64,000 bases of DNA from Adineta steineri (taxonomy: Eukaryota; Rotifera; Eurotatoria; Adinetida; Adinetidae): contig CAJNOI010000189.1 of assembly GCA_905250115.1 (NCBI GenBank), positions 62,001-126,000 of the forward strand, written 5' to 3'. The notes beneath the pieces were generated by a model. That model saw only the letters and a list, made by a program, of their open reading frames with translations, did no database searches and was not told the DNA's origin. Shown piece after piece: positions 23,782 to 36,244 of the stretch (positions within the stretch are counted from its first letter, which is position 1; every line of letters starts with the position of its first letter). A program made the position numbers and the translations under genes.

Positions 23782-25769
23782 ATGAATCCATCAATCGATC
23801 AACACAATATCCTGACACAAAACTCTCCTGTTACATTATACACTGAGAAGAAATCTGATATTCGTCAGCTCTGCAAAAGAATCCTTGAAAAATGCTCTCC
23901 AATTGCAGAAAGGTGTCGAAATCTAAAGAGAAACGATGATATTTATTCCACTATCCAGATGGAATCTGCTGGATTCAAGTATATAGACAACACAGACAGA
24001 GTTCATTGTTATGAGTGCAAGCTTGAGGTCACTGGGTGGACATCGGATATGGAGCCATTCACCATTCATTCACAACGAAGTCCATCATGTTCATTTGTTC
24101 TCTCAATGATATCTTCTCATAAACACATTCCATTTACAACCAGTAATCCTTCGTCGATATTATCAATATCTTCTAATCAACAACAATCACCTCAAACTGA
24201 CAATAATCACACGAATAATCAATCTATCATATTTCAAGAAGTAGATATTCTCAAACAAGCAAGAAAAAGAACATTTTCACATTATCCACATCGAGCGTCA
24301 CCATCTTTCATATCACAAATGACTGATGCTGGTTTCTTCAGTTGTAATGTTGCTGATCGAGTCATCTGTATCTATTGTAACCTTATCTGTCAACAATGGA
24401 TCCCAACTAGTGATGATCCTAGTCATATTCATAAAATTCTTTCACCAAAATGTCCTTATGTCATTGGTATGTTAACTCGACCTCAAACATCATCTATTCT
24501 AGTCATCAATGAACAGTCAACTTATAATCAATCATTAACATCAAATAATAATGATGCATTTCGTCATGATGCAGTTGTTTGTACAGCCGCTTCGAATCCT
24601 TCTTATATCGAAATACCAAAACGATATGCATCTTTTGCTACATGGTCAAATGATAATTCACCATCAGTCGATGATCTAGTCAAAAGTGGTTTCTTCTATA
24701 CTGGTACTAAAACAATTGTAACATGTTTTTATTGTAATGGATCATTACAAAACTGGGGTCCAAATGATAATCCAACAAATGAACATGCTCGTTGGTTTCC
24801 TCATTGTGCATATGCTAAGCAACTATGTGGTAGTAAATTGTATGAAAACATTCAAGAATCGAAACGAATACTTCAAGGTTTGTTTTTTTTATTGTTGTAT
24901 CATATGATAGAAATAATATTATATGTTTGTATTTAATTTAGAAAAAACTACTGTAAATAGTTCAAGTAATGGATCTGTAGAGAAGAATAATCCTTCGATT
25001 GGTAATCAGTTATCAATACCAGACGAGAGTACTTTATCACGTTTAGTTGCTGCTCGTCTTGATTTACCTATTTCTATAAGTCTATTGAAAGGTAATTTCA
25101 AAGCATCTATTGTGAAACGATGTTGGGAAGATCAACTTCGATTAAAACGTAAGATAGAACAAAATTATCAATATAAAAAAAATTAAAAATTGTGAATTGA
25201 ATTTGTAATTTTAGGTGATGATTTTGTGAGTGATTATGATCTGTGGATAGCTTGTACAATTCTTCAAAAACAAATAGAAGGTATAAATGGTAAAAAAGAA
25301 AATATCATTGTACCAAGTGTAACAATGAGAAAACTTCGAGAAAAAGAAGAAGCAGGTAATTTGTGAATATATTAGATTATATATGAATATTTATATAAAT
25401 ACTTTATTAGAAGCTCAAGCTCAAAAAGAATTGATGTCAAGTTCATCATTAGAAAAGTCATCTAGTCCGAAAGATATTGATATGGCAACGCCATTATTAA
25501 AACGGAACAAAGATGATACTAAAACACCCGTGTTGAATTTTACGGCTAATACAAACAGTATGAAACCAACTTCAACAGCGGCTTCAGAAGAAAAATCTAA
25601 TGACACTACATCACCATCTAATCCTTGTGTACTCTGTTTAACGGAAGAAAAGCAGCTGGCTTGCTTACCATGTGGGCATTTGATCGCGTGTGTTCCCTGT
25701 GCACATTCACTTAGATCATGCCCAATATGTCGTAGTCGAATAGATGCTTTTATGCGTATATATACTTGA
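23782..25769 (+). CDS. IAP protein with three BIR domains, UBA-like region and RING
   Basis: Four exons, 23782-24877, 24942-25148, 25215-25355 and 25411-25769, total 1803 nt, or 600 aa. BIR1 (CYECKLEVTGW...H...C), BIR2 (CIYCNLICQQW...H...C) and BIR3 (CFYCNGSLQNW...H...C) all keep their zinc ligands. A UBA-like segment (DESTLSRLVAARLDLP) and a C-terminal RING (CVLCLTEEKQLACLPCGH, CVPC, CPIC) complete a cellular-IAP layout. Exon structure and intron phases match the gene at 17647. The sequence of the central two thirds is almost that of the minus-strand gene at 11546-13042, so these two are recent duplicates or have exchanged sequence. No upstream promoter motif is convincing. Confidence 0.9.
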
Positions 25770-26626
25770 ATCATGAAAGCTCTATTCGACGCAGTTTTAT
25801 GAGAGTATTGTTGGTTTATTTTTTTGAAAAGAATTTGAGTAATTATATAGAGACTCTTTTATGAAAACAATAGAATTTTGAGGATGTAGGTATGAGTGCG
25901 GCTTAGAATATGTTTCTTTGTGAATCATTCTTAATCGAAGCTCATTCCATACCGACAATGTTACATACCACCACATCCAATTATCTTCAAGTGTGCACTT
26001 ATCAAATAGCATTTTGACGAAGCAGCATGATCAAATCGCTTCATAGTTAAATTGAAGAAATACACTACAGAATTCACATCTTTTAGTAATTACACATGAA
26101 TGTATATATTCAAGCTAATTTACTTTGAAATTTTAATAACAATAAAACTTCTTTCTCATACTTCATCTTGTTTTCAATCAGAAATAGTTATTTATCAAAG
26201 ACATTCTTGGTCGTTACCTATAAAGAACATATTTATACATAGCTGCTAAATATATTTAAAGAAATTTATATATTGATCTCATCGTATGCATCTGTTTGTC
26301 TTTAAGATTAATTATGAAGTAAAATTTCACAAGACGATTATATTTTGTTTTTTTTTAAACTATTACTGTCAAATATTTGTTCTAAAACTTCAAATTTAAA
26401 AATAAACATTAAACACAATTGAACTTAAACACAATATATCATTTTGTATTCTTCTAGATAGTATTATGTCACTGAGAAAAATGGTATATATACAATAAAA
26501 AATTGTGAATCAATGGTAGAAAAGACAGGAAAAAAAAGAGAGGAGAAAGAGAGAGAGAGAGCAAGTAGTATAAGAATAGCACCGACATATGTTTCTGTTC
26601 AAAGAAAAAGATATGAAATAAAACAG
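25770..26626. other. Tail-to-tail spacer with hairpin element
   Basis: Lies between the 3' ends of the IAP gene and the receptor gene. It contains another degenerate member of the G-rich hairpin family at 25876-25983 (TTGAGGATGTAGGTATGAG opposed by CATACC...CCACCACATCC), AATAAA-type motifs and a GA-rich run near 26535-26560. No gene is seen. Confidence 0.6.
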
Positions 26627-29600
26627 TTAAATTAATGTTATATTAGTTATATCGATAGTAGTATTAGTAAATGGTGATATAGTTGGTGCAACCCAAAGTT
26701 TTGGTAGACCGGGTGTCTTTGGAAACATAATAACAAGAGAAAGAACAAGCCAAAAACAATAAGCCAGAAAAAATGTTCGATCAAGTACAAGTGCAACTTG
26801 TTTCCATTCATCAGCTGTTTTACTTGATCGAGCATTATCTTCGACTTTTTTTGTCATATGTCTTAAATAATCTCGAATTTCTTTTAAATCATTTTCAATT
26901 GAACGTAAATTAACACTTAATGCTGCGATAGTTTCATTTGTCATACCACTACTACCAGGCGAATTATGTTTCTGTTGTTGTTGCTGTTGTTGTCGATGAA
27001 ATTCTTGAAAACGTTGTTTAAGTAATTTTAATTTTTTCGAAAATTCTTCTTCATGATAATGTGGTGTTAAAAATATTTGCTCTGGTAATAGAAGAGCACC
27101 AGGTGATGGTGGACCATACCGAGATGAAATAGTACCAGGTGGATTAGGTGGTTTCTTAGGAGCCATACAATAAATTCGAGCAAGTGTTTGAAGAAAAAGA
27201 CGACGTATGTATGGAGGAACACCTTGACGTCGATCACCTCGAATGTATATATGTATGACTATAGTAGCAAGAACAGCGGTGACAGAAACAACAACCATAT
27301 TCATACAATAATAATAACCAATTTGAGGAGTACCACCACCACCTGAATTAAAAAGAAAAATCTATATTCAATAATTTAATATCGTCATAGAAAAAAAACA
27401 AGTTTGATTATCTCTATGGATTTTGGCAGTTTAATTATATTTTTATGCTTCGATTAATATGAATAATATTAATATGGATTATTTTATAAATTTCCTAGCC
27501 CTGAAGTAATTAATTTATAAGAATAGATTATGAAAAAAAGTGCTCTGAGACATATAAACGCGTTTATCTATTTTCTTTGTTCAAAAAAAATATCACCATA
27601 GTTGCAAAATATAACTATCTATTTTAAGCAATCCCTTTCATTGATTAAATAAAATAATACTATTACAAATCATATTAAATGTTTAATCTCTGATTAACTA
27701 TATCCTTTGAGGAATATTCTTCGCTGAAATAATTTGTCCTTAAATCTTATTTCTTTTTCTTTTATTGTGAAAAAATAAGATTTTTAGCAATGATTTATCA
27801 GACAATAATAAAAGGATCGGCATGAAAAAAACTAATATAAGATTCCATTTTTACGAATCAGAAGAAAATCATCCGTCTATATAGCTAGAATAGTTACGAG
27901 CTATACATTTGAATTTGTAACTTAATATATCAAAGAATGATTTTTATTGTCTAAGAATATATTTTCAAGAATCTCAATTATGCTTATTTCTATCTTGACT
28001 TTTATATTCTAGACAATGTCATATGGGAAAGTCTGAAACTATATATTTCCCCATTGTATCAATTTTTTTTTAATATAAAAACAAATATACTGTCTCATAG
28101 AATAATCATCAACTATTTTTCTACACAATTAAAATACTAAAACGGTTTCTAGAATGAATATATCAGTTTGATAGGAACAAAAAAATCATCTTATATAAGC
28201 ATTGAAAATTGTGTAATAAAACGATAATCTATCGAAGATTTAATTTATTCTTGTCAGCTAAAGTAATGTCAATCAGAAAATGTAATTTTCAATTATTTTA
28301 TATTGCAATTCGATTAGTAAATAAATGTCATGGAATGTATTAAATTATTGTATTATTATATATTAACTGGAATATATATTTTCTTAGCATAGTTCATTAA
28401 GTGTGACTACATTGATTCTCAAAACGGAAAAATAAAATCTTCGGATATATAAATCAGACTTCTTCTAGGAAAATCTTTAGAGATCTAAAAGATAAGTGTG
28501 AATTTATTTATTAAAATCCCTTAGTGTATTTGATTAATTAAGTTAAAATAATGATTGTGTCTAATTCTTTTCCTTTCGGCTCATTAATCTCAGTTATTTA
28601 CCTGGTATAGATTCAGCCAGCAGGAGCAATAAGAGAAAAAGACCGGAAAAAATTGATATCGTTAATATCATTTTTGCTGGTGATTCCGGTGGAATCCAAA
28701 AAACGACCATCGTAGCTGCAGATAAAAGTAAACAAGGTAATATCAAAATATAACCATAAAGACCACCTTTTCGTTGAATAATCATTGTAAATGTTAATAA
28801 TGAAAATGTATCATTATTAACCGATTTTTTTGCATCAAGTGGCATTACTCGCCATTCATTTGAATTAACATATGCTGTCATATCTATACCTTCAAGATTA
28901 TCTTTAAATACAAGTTCTAATTTTGATAGATCATATGTCCATGAACGATATGTTAATGGACATTCATGCATATCATAAGGGAAATTAGTTATATCAAGAA
29001 AACAAACACTAAATTGCATTGTTGCTGGTACATATAAGATATCACCTGTATGTTGTATAACAGCAGAAATTTCACGCCAATCTTTTAAACGTTCATCAGC
29101 GTAGTTATCTAAGACAACATCCTAAAAATAAAATGTCTATTCAAATAAATGTTAATCTATGAGAAAATAAATACCGGTGTCCAAATTTGTTCTGCTGGTA
29201 AACAGACAGTTTTTAATCCACCATATTCTTCAGGTTTCCAAATTAAATTCATATCTTGCCAACCGAATGTTTTCCATGTATTTGTTTGCATTTTTTGACC
29301 AGTTGAACCAAGATCAAATAATTGTGTCAGTGTTAAACCAAATGAAACAATTAATGATTCAGATACATTCCGTATTGGACGTGCATAGATTGTTGGATAA
29401 TTCGCAAGTAAATCACGTATAAGACGTTTTTCATATGTTAATCGTTTTGTTTTTGTTCCATTTGTAAGGTTTGATGATGGTGATAGTGTTGTTGTTGTTA
29501 TTGAAACATATGGCTGATATTTTGATTGTTGTTGATCTTCATCATTAACAGAATTAACACCCCAAGTATCTATGAAAAAAAAACGAAAATCTTCTTACAG

Positions 29601-30103
29601 ATTATATTTTATTTTTTATCAAATAAATCTGATAAATATAAATCTTTTCATTGAATTTTTTTCTAATCATCTTATAGTAAGAAGAACGATACTTAATATT
29701 TGTTAAATATTAATATAGTCAATATTGATACAAGCAAAATGTAACACAAAAAAAAAATTAATGTTGTTTATGAAAATAACGCAAAACTATTTTTGTTTTT
29801 AAAAACAAGGCGTATGTGTAAGTGTGAAGTAATTATTCTTTTACCTCGAGAATTTTCTTGAAGAATTTTATTTGATGATTGATCTCGTTGTTGTTGTACT
29901 TGTGATGATTGTGAAAGAACAAGAGTAATGTTGAGCATTACAAAAAATAATGTTAAACTAACAAGATATAACGGAATGGTTAAATTGTAGGATTGTGCAC
30001 GACATCGTTTTTGATAATATAATGAAGATTGATTATTATTATGAATTTTTGATGATAATGATGATGATTTAACATGTGCTAAATAGCAACAATAATGACA
30101 CAT
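26627..30103 (-). CDS. Nicotinic-type Cys-loop receptor subunit, non-alpha, anion-channel-like pore
   Basis: Four exons, 29845-30103, 29175-29569, 28602-29121 and 26627-27342, total 1890 nt, or 629 aa. A 1.26-kb intron lies between M2 and M3. Order: long N-terminal signal region, ligand-binding domain (EKRLIRDLLANY, FGLTLTQLFDLG, DMNLIWKPEEYGG), Cys-loop CFLDITNFPYDMHEC with 13 residues between the cysteines, M1 to M3, a long cytoplasmic loop with a polyglutamine run, and M4 near AYCFWLVLSLVIMF. It fits the nicotinic branch. No adjacent cysteine pair is seen in the loop C region, so it is a non-alpha subunit. The M1-M2 linker reads ESPAKM instead of the usual SGEKM. The M2 9' position is Ser, not Leu, and 20' is Glu. 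Confidence 0.9.
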
Positions 30104-33100
30104 GTTATACGAACTATCGTCTTTTTTTATTTCTTGTTATATTATTGAACCAAGTGTTTGTTTTTATCTGAATATATATATAAGAAGAGAGGAGAAGAAA
30201 AACTTAGAAAAAAATCTCATTAAATAATTTATAATAAGATGTAATCATCCAAAGTAATTGAAAAAGTGAAGGAAAATAGATTGTTCTTGTCTATTCGAAT
30301 AATATCACCTAATCTAATGTAAGAACTCTTTACTTATTTTTATGTACATCAACAACAATAATCTAAAGACCAAGAGAAAGAGGTTTTGACATTCATACGA
30401 TGACGGATTTGTGCCGACGGGCAAATTTGTTTTTCCATTTTCTCTTTACACTTTCTATCTATCTATCTATCTATCTCTTTTTCTTTCTTCATCTCCTTAT
30501 ATATACATCATATTCTAACTACCATTATTGATAGATGCAGTAGATATAAGAATACAGAGAACAACTATGAAGGGAATAACTCTTCAGTTATGTGTCTGAT
30601 TAGACTTTGTTTCTATCACGCTTTCTTTATATAAATATTATACAATAGAGAAATCAGATGAAAGTAAATATTTATAAATCTACTAAATTAATTGAAATAA
30701 AAAAAACTATATAGATTGTATCTATAATGATGAAATTTAACAAGTTGATACAAATAAATGATCTCACCTTTATATGCATGGATAATAATGATAAAAGACT
30801 TTAATATTCTTCTTATATCTACAAGATTTTTCCACTTCATGTCAGTTATAAATGATCAAGAAGCATGTCAATATACGCATGACTTCAATCAGTTTTTTAT
30901 CTTTCTTGATGAAAAAAAAGTCATTGTAAATAAAAGCTTTTTAATATTTAGAAACCGGCTCAAGGAGAAAAACGCACATACATACATGTATATATATAGA
31001 TATATTTCTTTTAAAAGAAATGGGATGTAGGAAATGAATTACAAAAAAGTCATTATCTTACGTTTTCCTCCTCTTACCATGTCTATTCATCAAAAGTAGT
31101 ATTATATTGTTTGATAAGAAGGCTAAAATAAGATACTCATATATCTTTTTCTATAGCCTATATATCTCTGTCTCTCTATATATACACATCTAGACATCTG
31201 AATAGATATGTTAACATACAGATTGATTATACTAAAAAACAAATCGATATAGAATGATATGTTTACAAAATTTATACATATATACATATCTCTATGAATA
31301 TGATAAAGATAGTGCTTCACTAATGCTTACCTCATTCTAATCGATTATGTATGTGTAAAAAAAAAGAAGAAAAAAGACGCGGCCCATCATTATGTCAAAA
31401 GATGTTGAATGTGCGCACGCATGCACTTTCAGGGATCAATTATGAATGGTTTGTCATCACTATGCACGCATAAGCATAGACAAAGACTTAAACACATGCA
31501 TGCATATATATATATATTGGGAGTATGCTAGCCAGATCTTTTCGGCTCTTATATCTTTTGAGTTATTGTAGGCGATAAAAAAAAATATAAATGCTTGTAG
31601 CAATGAGAACATCAACAACAATTCCTCTGAGATCTTTAGTCGACACATCGATCGATCCGACTAAAAAAACGAGTCAAGATATGGAGATAATGCGATAACA
31701 AGACTAGAAACACGATAGGTTTTACAATTGTCATAACAATACACTCAAAATAGACAAAAAAATAATAATTTTAAAAATTACTATGAAACCATCACTATAA
31801 TAGATGATTGATGAATAAATTATTATTACCATATAGTTACCACCTGGCAATCTTCATAATAACAAAAATTGTAATCTATAGTCGTAGAAGCAGTAGTTAT
31901 CGAAGTGTGCGCAATAGATTTCTCTTTTTCTGTGTCCTTCAAACAACAAAGACCAGCGAGCACAACACAAAAATCGGTCGCGTTTCCTTCTTGTATGTGC
32001 GTGTATGTGTGTTCTTTTTTTTTTCTTTTTTTTCCTGATGTTCGTCGTCTTCATCAGCATCATCTTCTTCTTCTTCGGCTTCGACTTCAGCTTCTTCTTC
32101 TCCTTCTTGTATTTCTTCTTCTTCTTCTCTATTCTATTCTATTGCCATGCTAGATCTTTGCGTTTCTTCTACCACTACCATCACTACCAATTCACTCAGT
32201 CATTCACTCAGTCATTCATTCAGTCGTTCATTCACTAGTGTGCATTCCTCTTCACATCAAGCTATCCACCAACGAACAGAAATAATAAATAAAATACTCT
32301 AACTTATTCTCCTTGTTCTTCTTCTCTTTTCTTTTCTCACATCTTGAGCATTTCATGTTCTGGTGTTCTCTCTCTCTCTCTATCTTTCCCTCCCACAGTC
32401 GTTCTTATTCTATTCTATATTGTAAAATTCGCGTAATAAGTCAGTTAGAAATTAAATTATTCTAACAAAAAAACTTCGGATAAACTAGAAAAAAAACACA
32501 TATAGAAGAAAAAAAAAAGAAAGAAAACGATGTTCGACTGAATCGTTTAATAGCACTGACTTAAGAAGCATCGTTTTACGTTCACTGTATTATCAATAGG
32601 GTTGGGCACAAATGGAATGGTGGGAGTGGAGGAGTAAACCCACGCATGCGCACATAAATCAAATAAAAGATGTATGTCGACTTGTATTAAGTTAGCATTT
32701 ATGATCAAGAAATTGAATGATTTTTCTTCTTCTTCTTATAAGATATTGTTATAAAAAAAAATTATCGATATGATATCAACATGTGTTATGAGAATAATCA
32801 TTCTTATAACAAAATTTCTATGATAATTGGTACTGATAAATAAATAGATGTGATATAACAAATGCAAAAAGAATAATAAAATAACTATCGAATTGCTAAT
32901 ATTTTCTTTGATAAAATTATTGAAATATATTTTATAGCAATCAAGCAATGAATTCTAACGCAATTCTATACTTGTTTCGACCGATCGCACTTTACATTCG
33001 AGAATACTTGACAAATACATCATGATTCGATAACTATAGTAATTGAAAATAGTTCTCTTATCATTATCGTTCTTCTTCGTTTTGTATTTTACTACGATCC

Positions 33101-34169
33101 GTACTGAAGTGTCTCTATGCGTGTGTATGATGAAACAGCATCTAACGTCTAAGTATCAAACTCAATTTGTTGCACATGATGACGGCGGCAACGATAATAT
33201 AGTCACTGATTAACAACATGCAATGATAGTAAAAACTATTTGACTATGAAACTGATGTAAAGAGAATATTATTTTCTACAGATGAAACAACAATTTATGA
33301 CAAATGTAAATCAATCAGTCATACTATATTCTAATAGAATCTTTAAAGATAATATAGATTCAATCAACTAGTATTCAATATTTATTGAAGATCTCTAGAA
33401 TTTGTTGAAAAAATAAATCATTGCAATTCACTAATGTATTATATTAGTCAATTGTGAAAAGATTTCAATTGAATATATAGAAAATAGTTCTTAAATACTG
33501 TAAATATTCTATTTTTTCATGACATATATAGATTTTATAAGACATGACATATCAGTAAAGAATACTCGATAAAACATTTTTTTCTAGGGTATAAGTGTTT
33601 CGTCTAAATTGATCATTTCGATAAACAATTACTTATTTTAAGTGAAACTCTTCCGATTCTAATTGTTATATATATGTATATATTTATAGATAAAACTTTA
33701 GGCTATCAACTATTACATTAGTTCCGAGTTGTGTAAGCAGTTTCATTAAGTAACATCAAGTTTCACCATTTATTTCTTTTCTATTTCATAAGTATTCTTA
33801 AAATGACATTAAAAGTGCTAGCCGACAAGAAAAAAAACCGTTTTTTTCTTCTTCTTTCAATGACTATATTAAAAAATCAAACTATTATAGATCTTTTTTA
33901 TTAATCAAATGTTTGTCAAAAATATTTAGATGTTTATTTCCGTTGTATATAAATTCTTTTTAAGTATACATGTTTGATTACGGAACTATTGAAAAATTCC
34001 AATCGATTGCGACATCTTATATATATGTAGTATATATTGAGGGTGATTGCTAACGGATACTGCAGAATATAAAATATGGTATAATGTTTTCATGTTTTTT
34101 CTTGATTGAAGAATGATTTGAATCATCGAAAGAAAAAAAACAAAGTGTCAAAGAAAGAAAGTCTGATAA
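30104..34169. other. Gene-free region between divergent genes
   Basis: About 4 kb separating the 5' ends of the receptor gene and the RING gene, so promoters of both probably lie here. Visible features are simple repeats: TATC units at 30459-30476, AT runs, and a TTC/CTT-rich stretch at 32055-32135 that makes long spurious Phe/Leu-rich ORFs. No coding segment is supported. Confidence 0.6.
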
Positions 34170-36068
34170 ATGCCGACAGTTCGTGAGAATAGATCAAATC
34201 AAATGGAACGTTTAACCACGTGTCCTATATGTTTGGATAAATTTCGTATTCCAAAAGTTTTACCATGTATGCATACATTTTGTTTAACACCATGTCTAAC
34301 AAATTTAGTGGATCCAAGAGCACGTTCATTTCGTTGTCCAGAATGTCGTCGAGAACATCAAATACCACCAGGTGGTGTTCAATCTTTTCCTTCGAATTTA
34401 ACAATGATTGGATTTCTTGAACTTCCACCACCAACAGCAATTACTGATATACCTGATCGTTGTTTTATTTGTAAAGAACAAAAATCAAGTATAATAAATT
34501 AGGTATTAATATGTACTTTATCTATGATTAATTTCTTTTTAGCATTAATTAAATGTAATGATTGTTCGAAATTTCTTTGTACGAATTGTCGTGAACCTCA
34601 TTTACGTGAAGCAATTAATAATATAAATTCTTCCGTCAGTCAACTTCGTCATACATTACCAAAATTAAATGATACATTAGCTTCGTATACAAAACGAGTT
34701 AATGGTGTTACAGCTAATCATAATCAAATTCGACGAGAAATAACACAAACGATAGCTACTTTAATTGAAGAATTAAAACATCGTGAAACAGCATTATTAA
34801 CTGAAACTGAAGTGTATATGCAATCACAATTAAGGTACTGGAGACAATTCATTTTTATTTACAAAATCTTTTCTTTTTTTCCAGAACATTTCGTATTCAA
34901 CAAGAAACTGCTGAAGTTGAATTAGCAAGTGTAGCAAGTTTTTGCGACTCAGTAACAGCATCAATTTCACAGTAAAAAAAACACAATAAAAGTTCGATGT
35001 TCTTTAATCTGTATATATCTTTTTAAGTGGACAATTAATGAACGATACAGATATAGCAAATATCCGATCACAAACTAATCTTTATTCACAACAAGTTGGT
35101 GCTTTACGAACACAAATGCCAAATGATATGCAGAAGGTGAGCAGAGGTAATAAATAAGATTATATATATAACGTGAAATGTATCTATCTATTATCATCCA
35201 AATTAATCAGCTGCGACTTGCATTTGATAATCAAGCATCTATTTCATCATCTATACAAAATTTTGGTCAATTTGTTGATCTATCTACAGAACAACATCAT
35301 CAACAACAACAACAACCACGGTTTTCTTCAGCACCATATCCATCACCTTCAACACACTACACTGGAACATCAAGAAATTCAATGAATGCACAAGAACAAT
35401 CAAGACAAAATCAATGTAAGTCAATAATTAAAGATAATAGATTTACTTATTCTCTTCTTATAGATTCCCGCCCTACACAAAATTCATTCAATGGAAATAT
35501 GAATAATTCATGGGCAGATCATAGTTTAACAATACCTGCTCGAAATAATGCATCACCTTTTGGAACTTCAAGAAATTCACAAACGTTACCTCGTTCAAAT
35601 CCATTTTCAAGTAATAATTCTCGATCTGCTCAACGAGCATCACTTCCAGCACCAGAACCATTACCACGGCGTAATTATGTTACAAGTACGAATGCAGCAC
35701 GATCACTCGAAGGAGATGATCGACCAATCTTTGGTGGTCGTGGTAATGGTGGTGGTGGTGGTGGTGGTGGTGGTGGTGGTGGTGGTGGTGGTGGTGGTGG
35801 TGGAGCTGCTATTGCTAACAGAGGAAGAGCTCGATATGGTGCTTTAGTACCAATTCATGAACAAGTACCTTTAACAACTAATTTAGAACGACGCGGTACA
35901 TTTATACTTGATGAACCTAGTTTACCAAATTTACCACAATCCGGTGCACAACGACCTCGTGATACAGTTGTTATTGAAGAGCTCTATAATGTTCGACGAA
36001 AAAATCGTGCTCGAACACCCGTTGCTTTTACTGTTAACCTCAATGAGGCACGATCATCAACTTCATAA
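34170..36068 (+). CDS. RING/B-box/coiled-coil protein of the thin/NHL-1 type, lacking NHL repeats
   Basis: Six exons, 34170-34488, 34543-34834, 34885-34971, 35028-35136, 35211-35415 and 35464-36068, total 1617 nt, or 538 aa. The RING (CPICLDKFRIPKVLPCMHTF, then FRCPECRREHQIP) is followed by GVQSFPSNLTMIGFLEL, a string I recognise from TRIM-NHL proteins of the NHL-1/thin group, where it links RING and B-box. A B-box-like Cys cluster (CFIC, CNDC, CTNC) and a coiled coil follow. The C-terminal third is predicted disordered (Asn/Ser/Gln-rich) with an uninterrupted glycine run. It ends at a stop where relatives would have NHL beta-propeller repeats. Probable E3 ubiquitin ligase. The intron at 35416-35463 has a length divisible by three, so retention would keep the frame. 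Confidence 0.82.
35748..35803 (+). repeat. (GGT)n coding microsatellite
   Basis: Uninterrupted GGT triplets within the last exon of the RING gene, encoding a run of about 18-20 glycines. Confidence 0.95.
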
Positions 36069-36244
36069 ATTATTCGCAATCATAATACATATAACAATAG
36101 AGCTTTTTTTTCTCTGCTTATTAACATTTATTTTTGCTTACCAGCTAGATAAATTCTATGCATTTTGGGTGAGTTGCTCACTGTCATATATAGATATTCT
36201 ATCTTTTATTTTATAAAAAAATATAATAAAAAAAATAATTGGCT

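Noticed and set aside
31905-32238. Leu/Phe-rich plus-strand ORFs
   Set aside because: Produced by the TTC/CTT simple repeat; no start context or homology.
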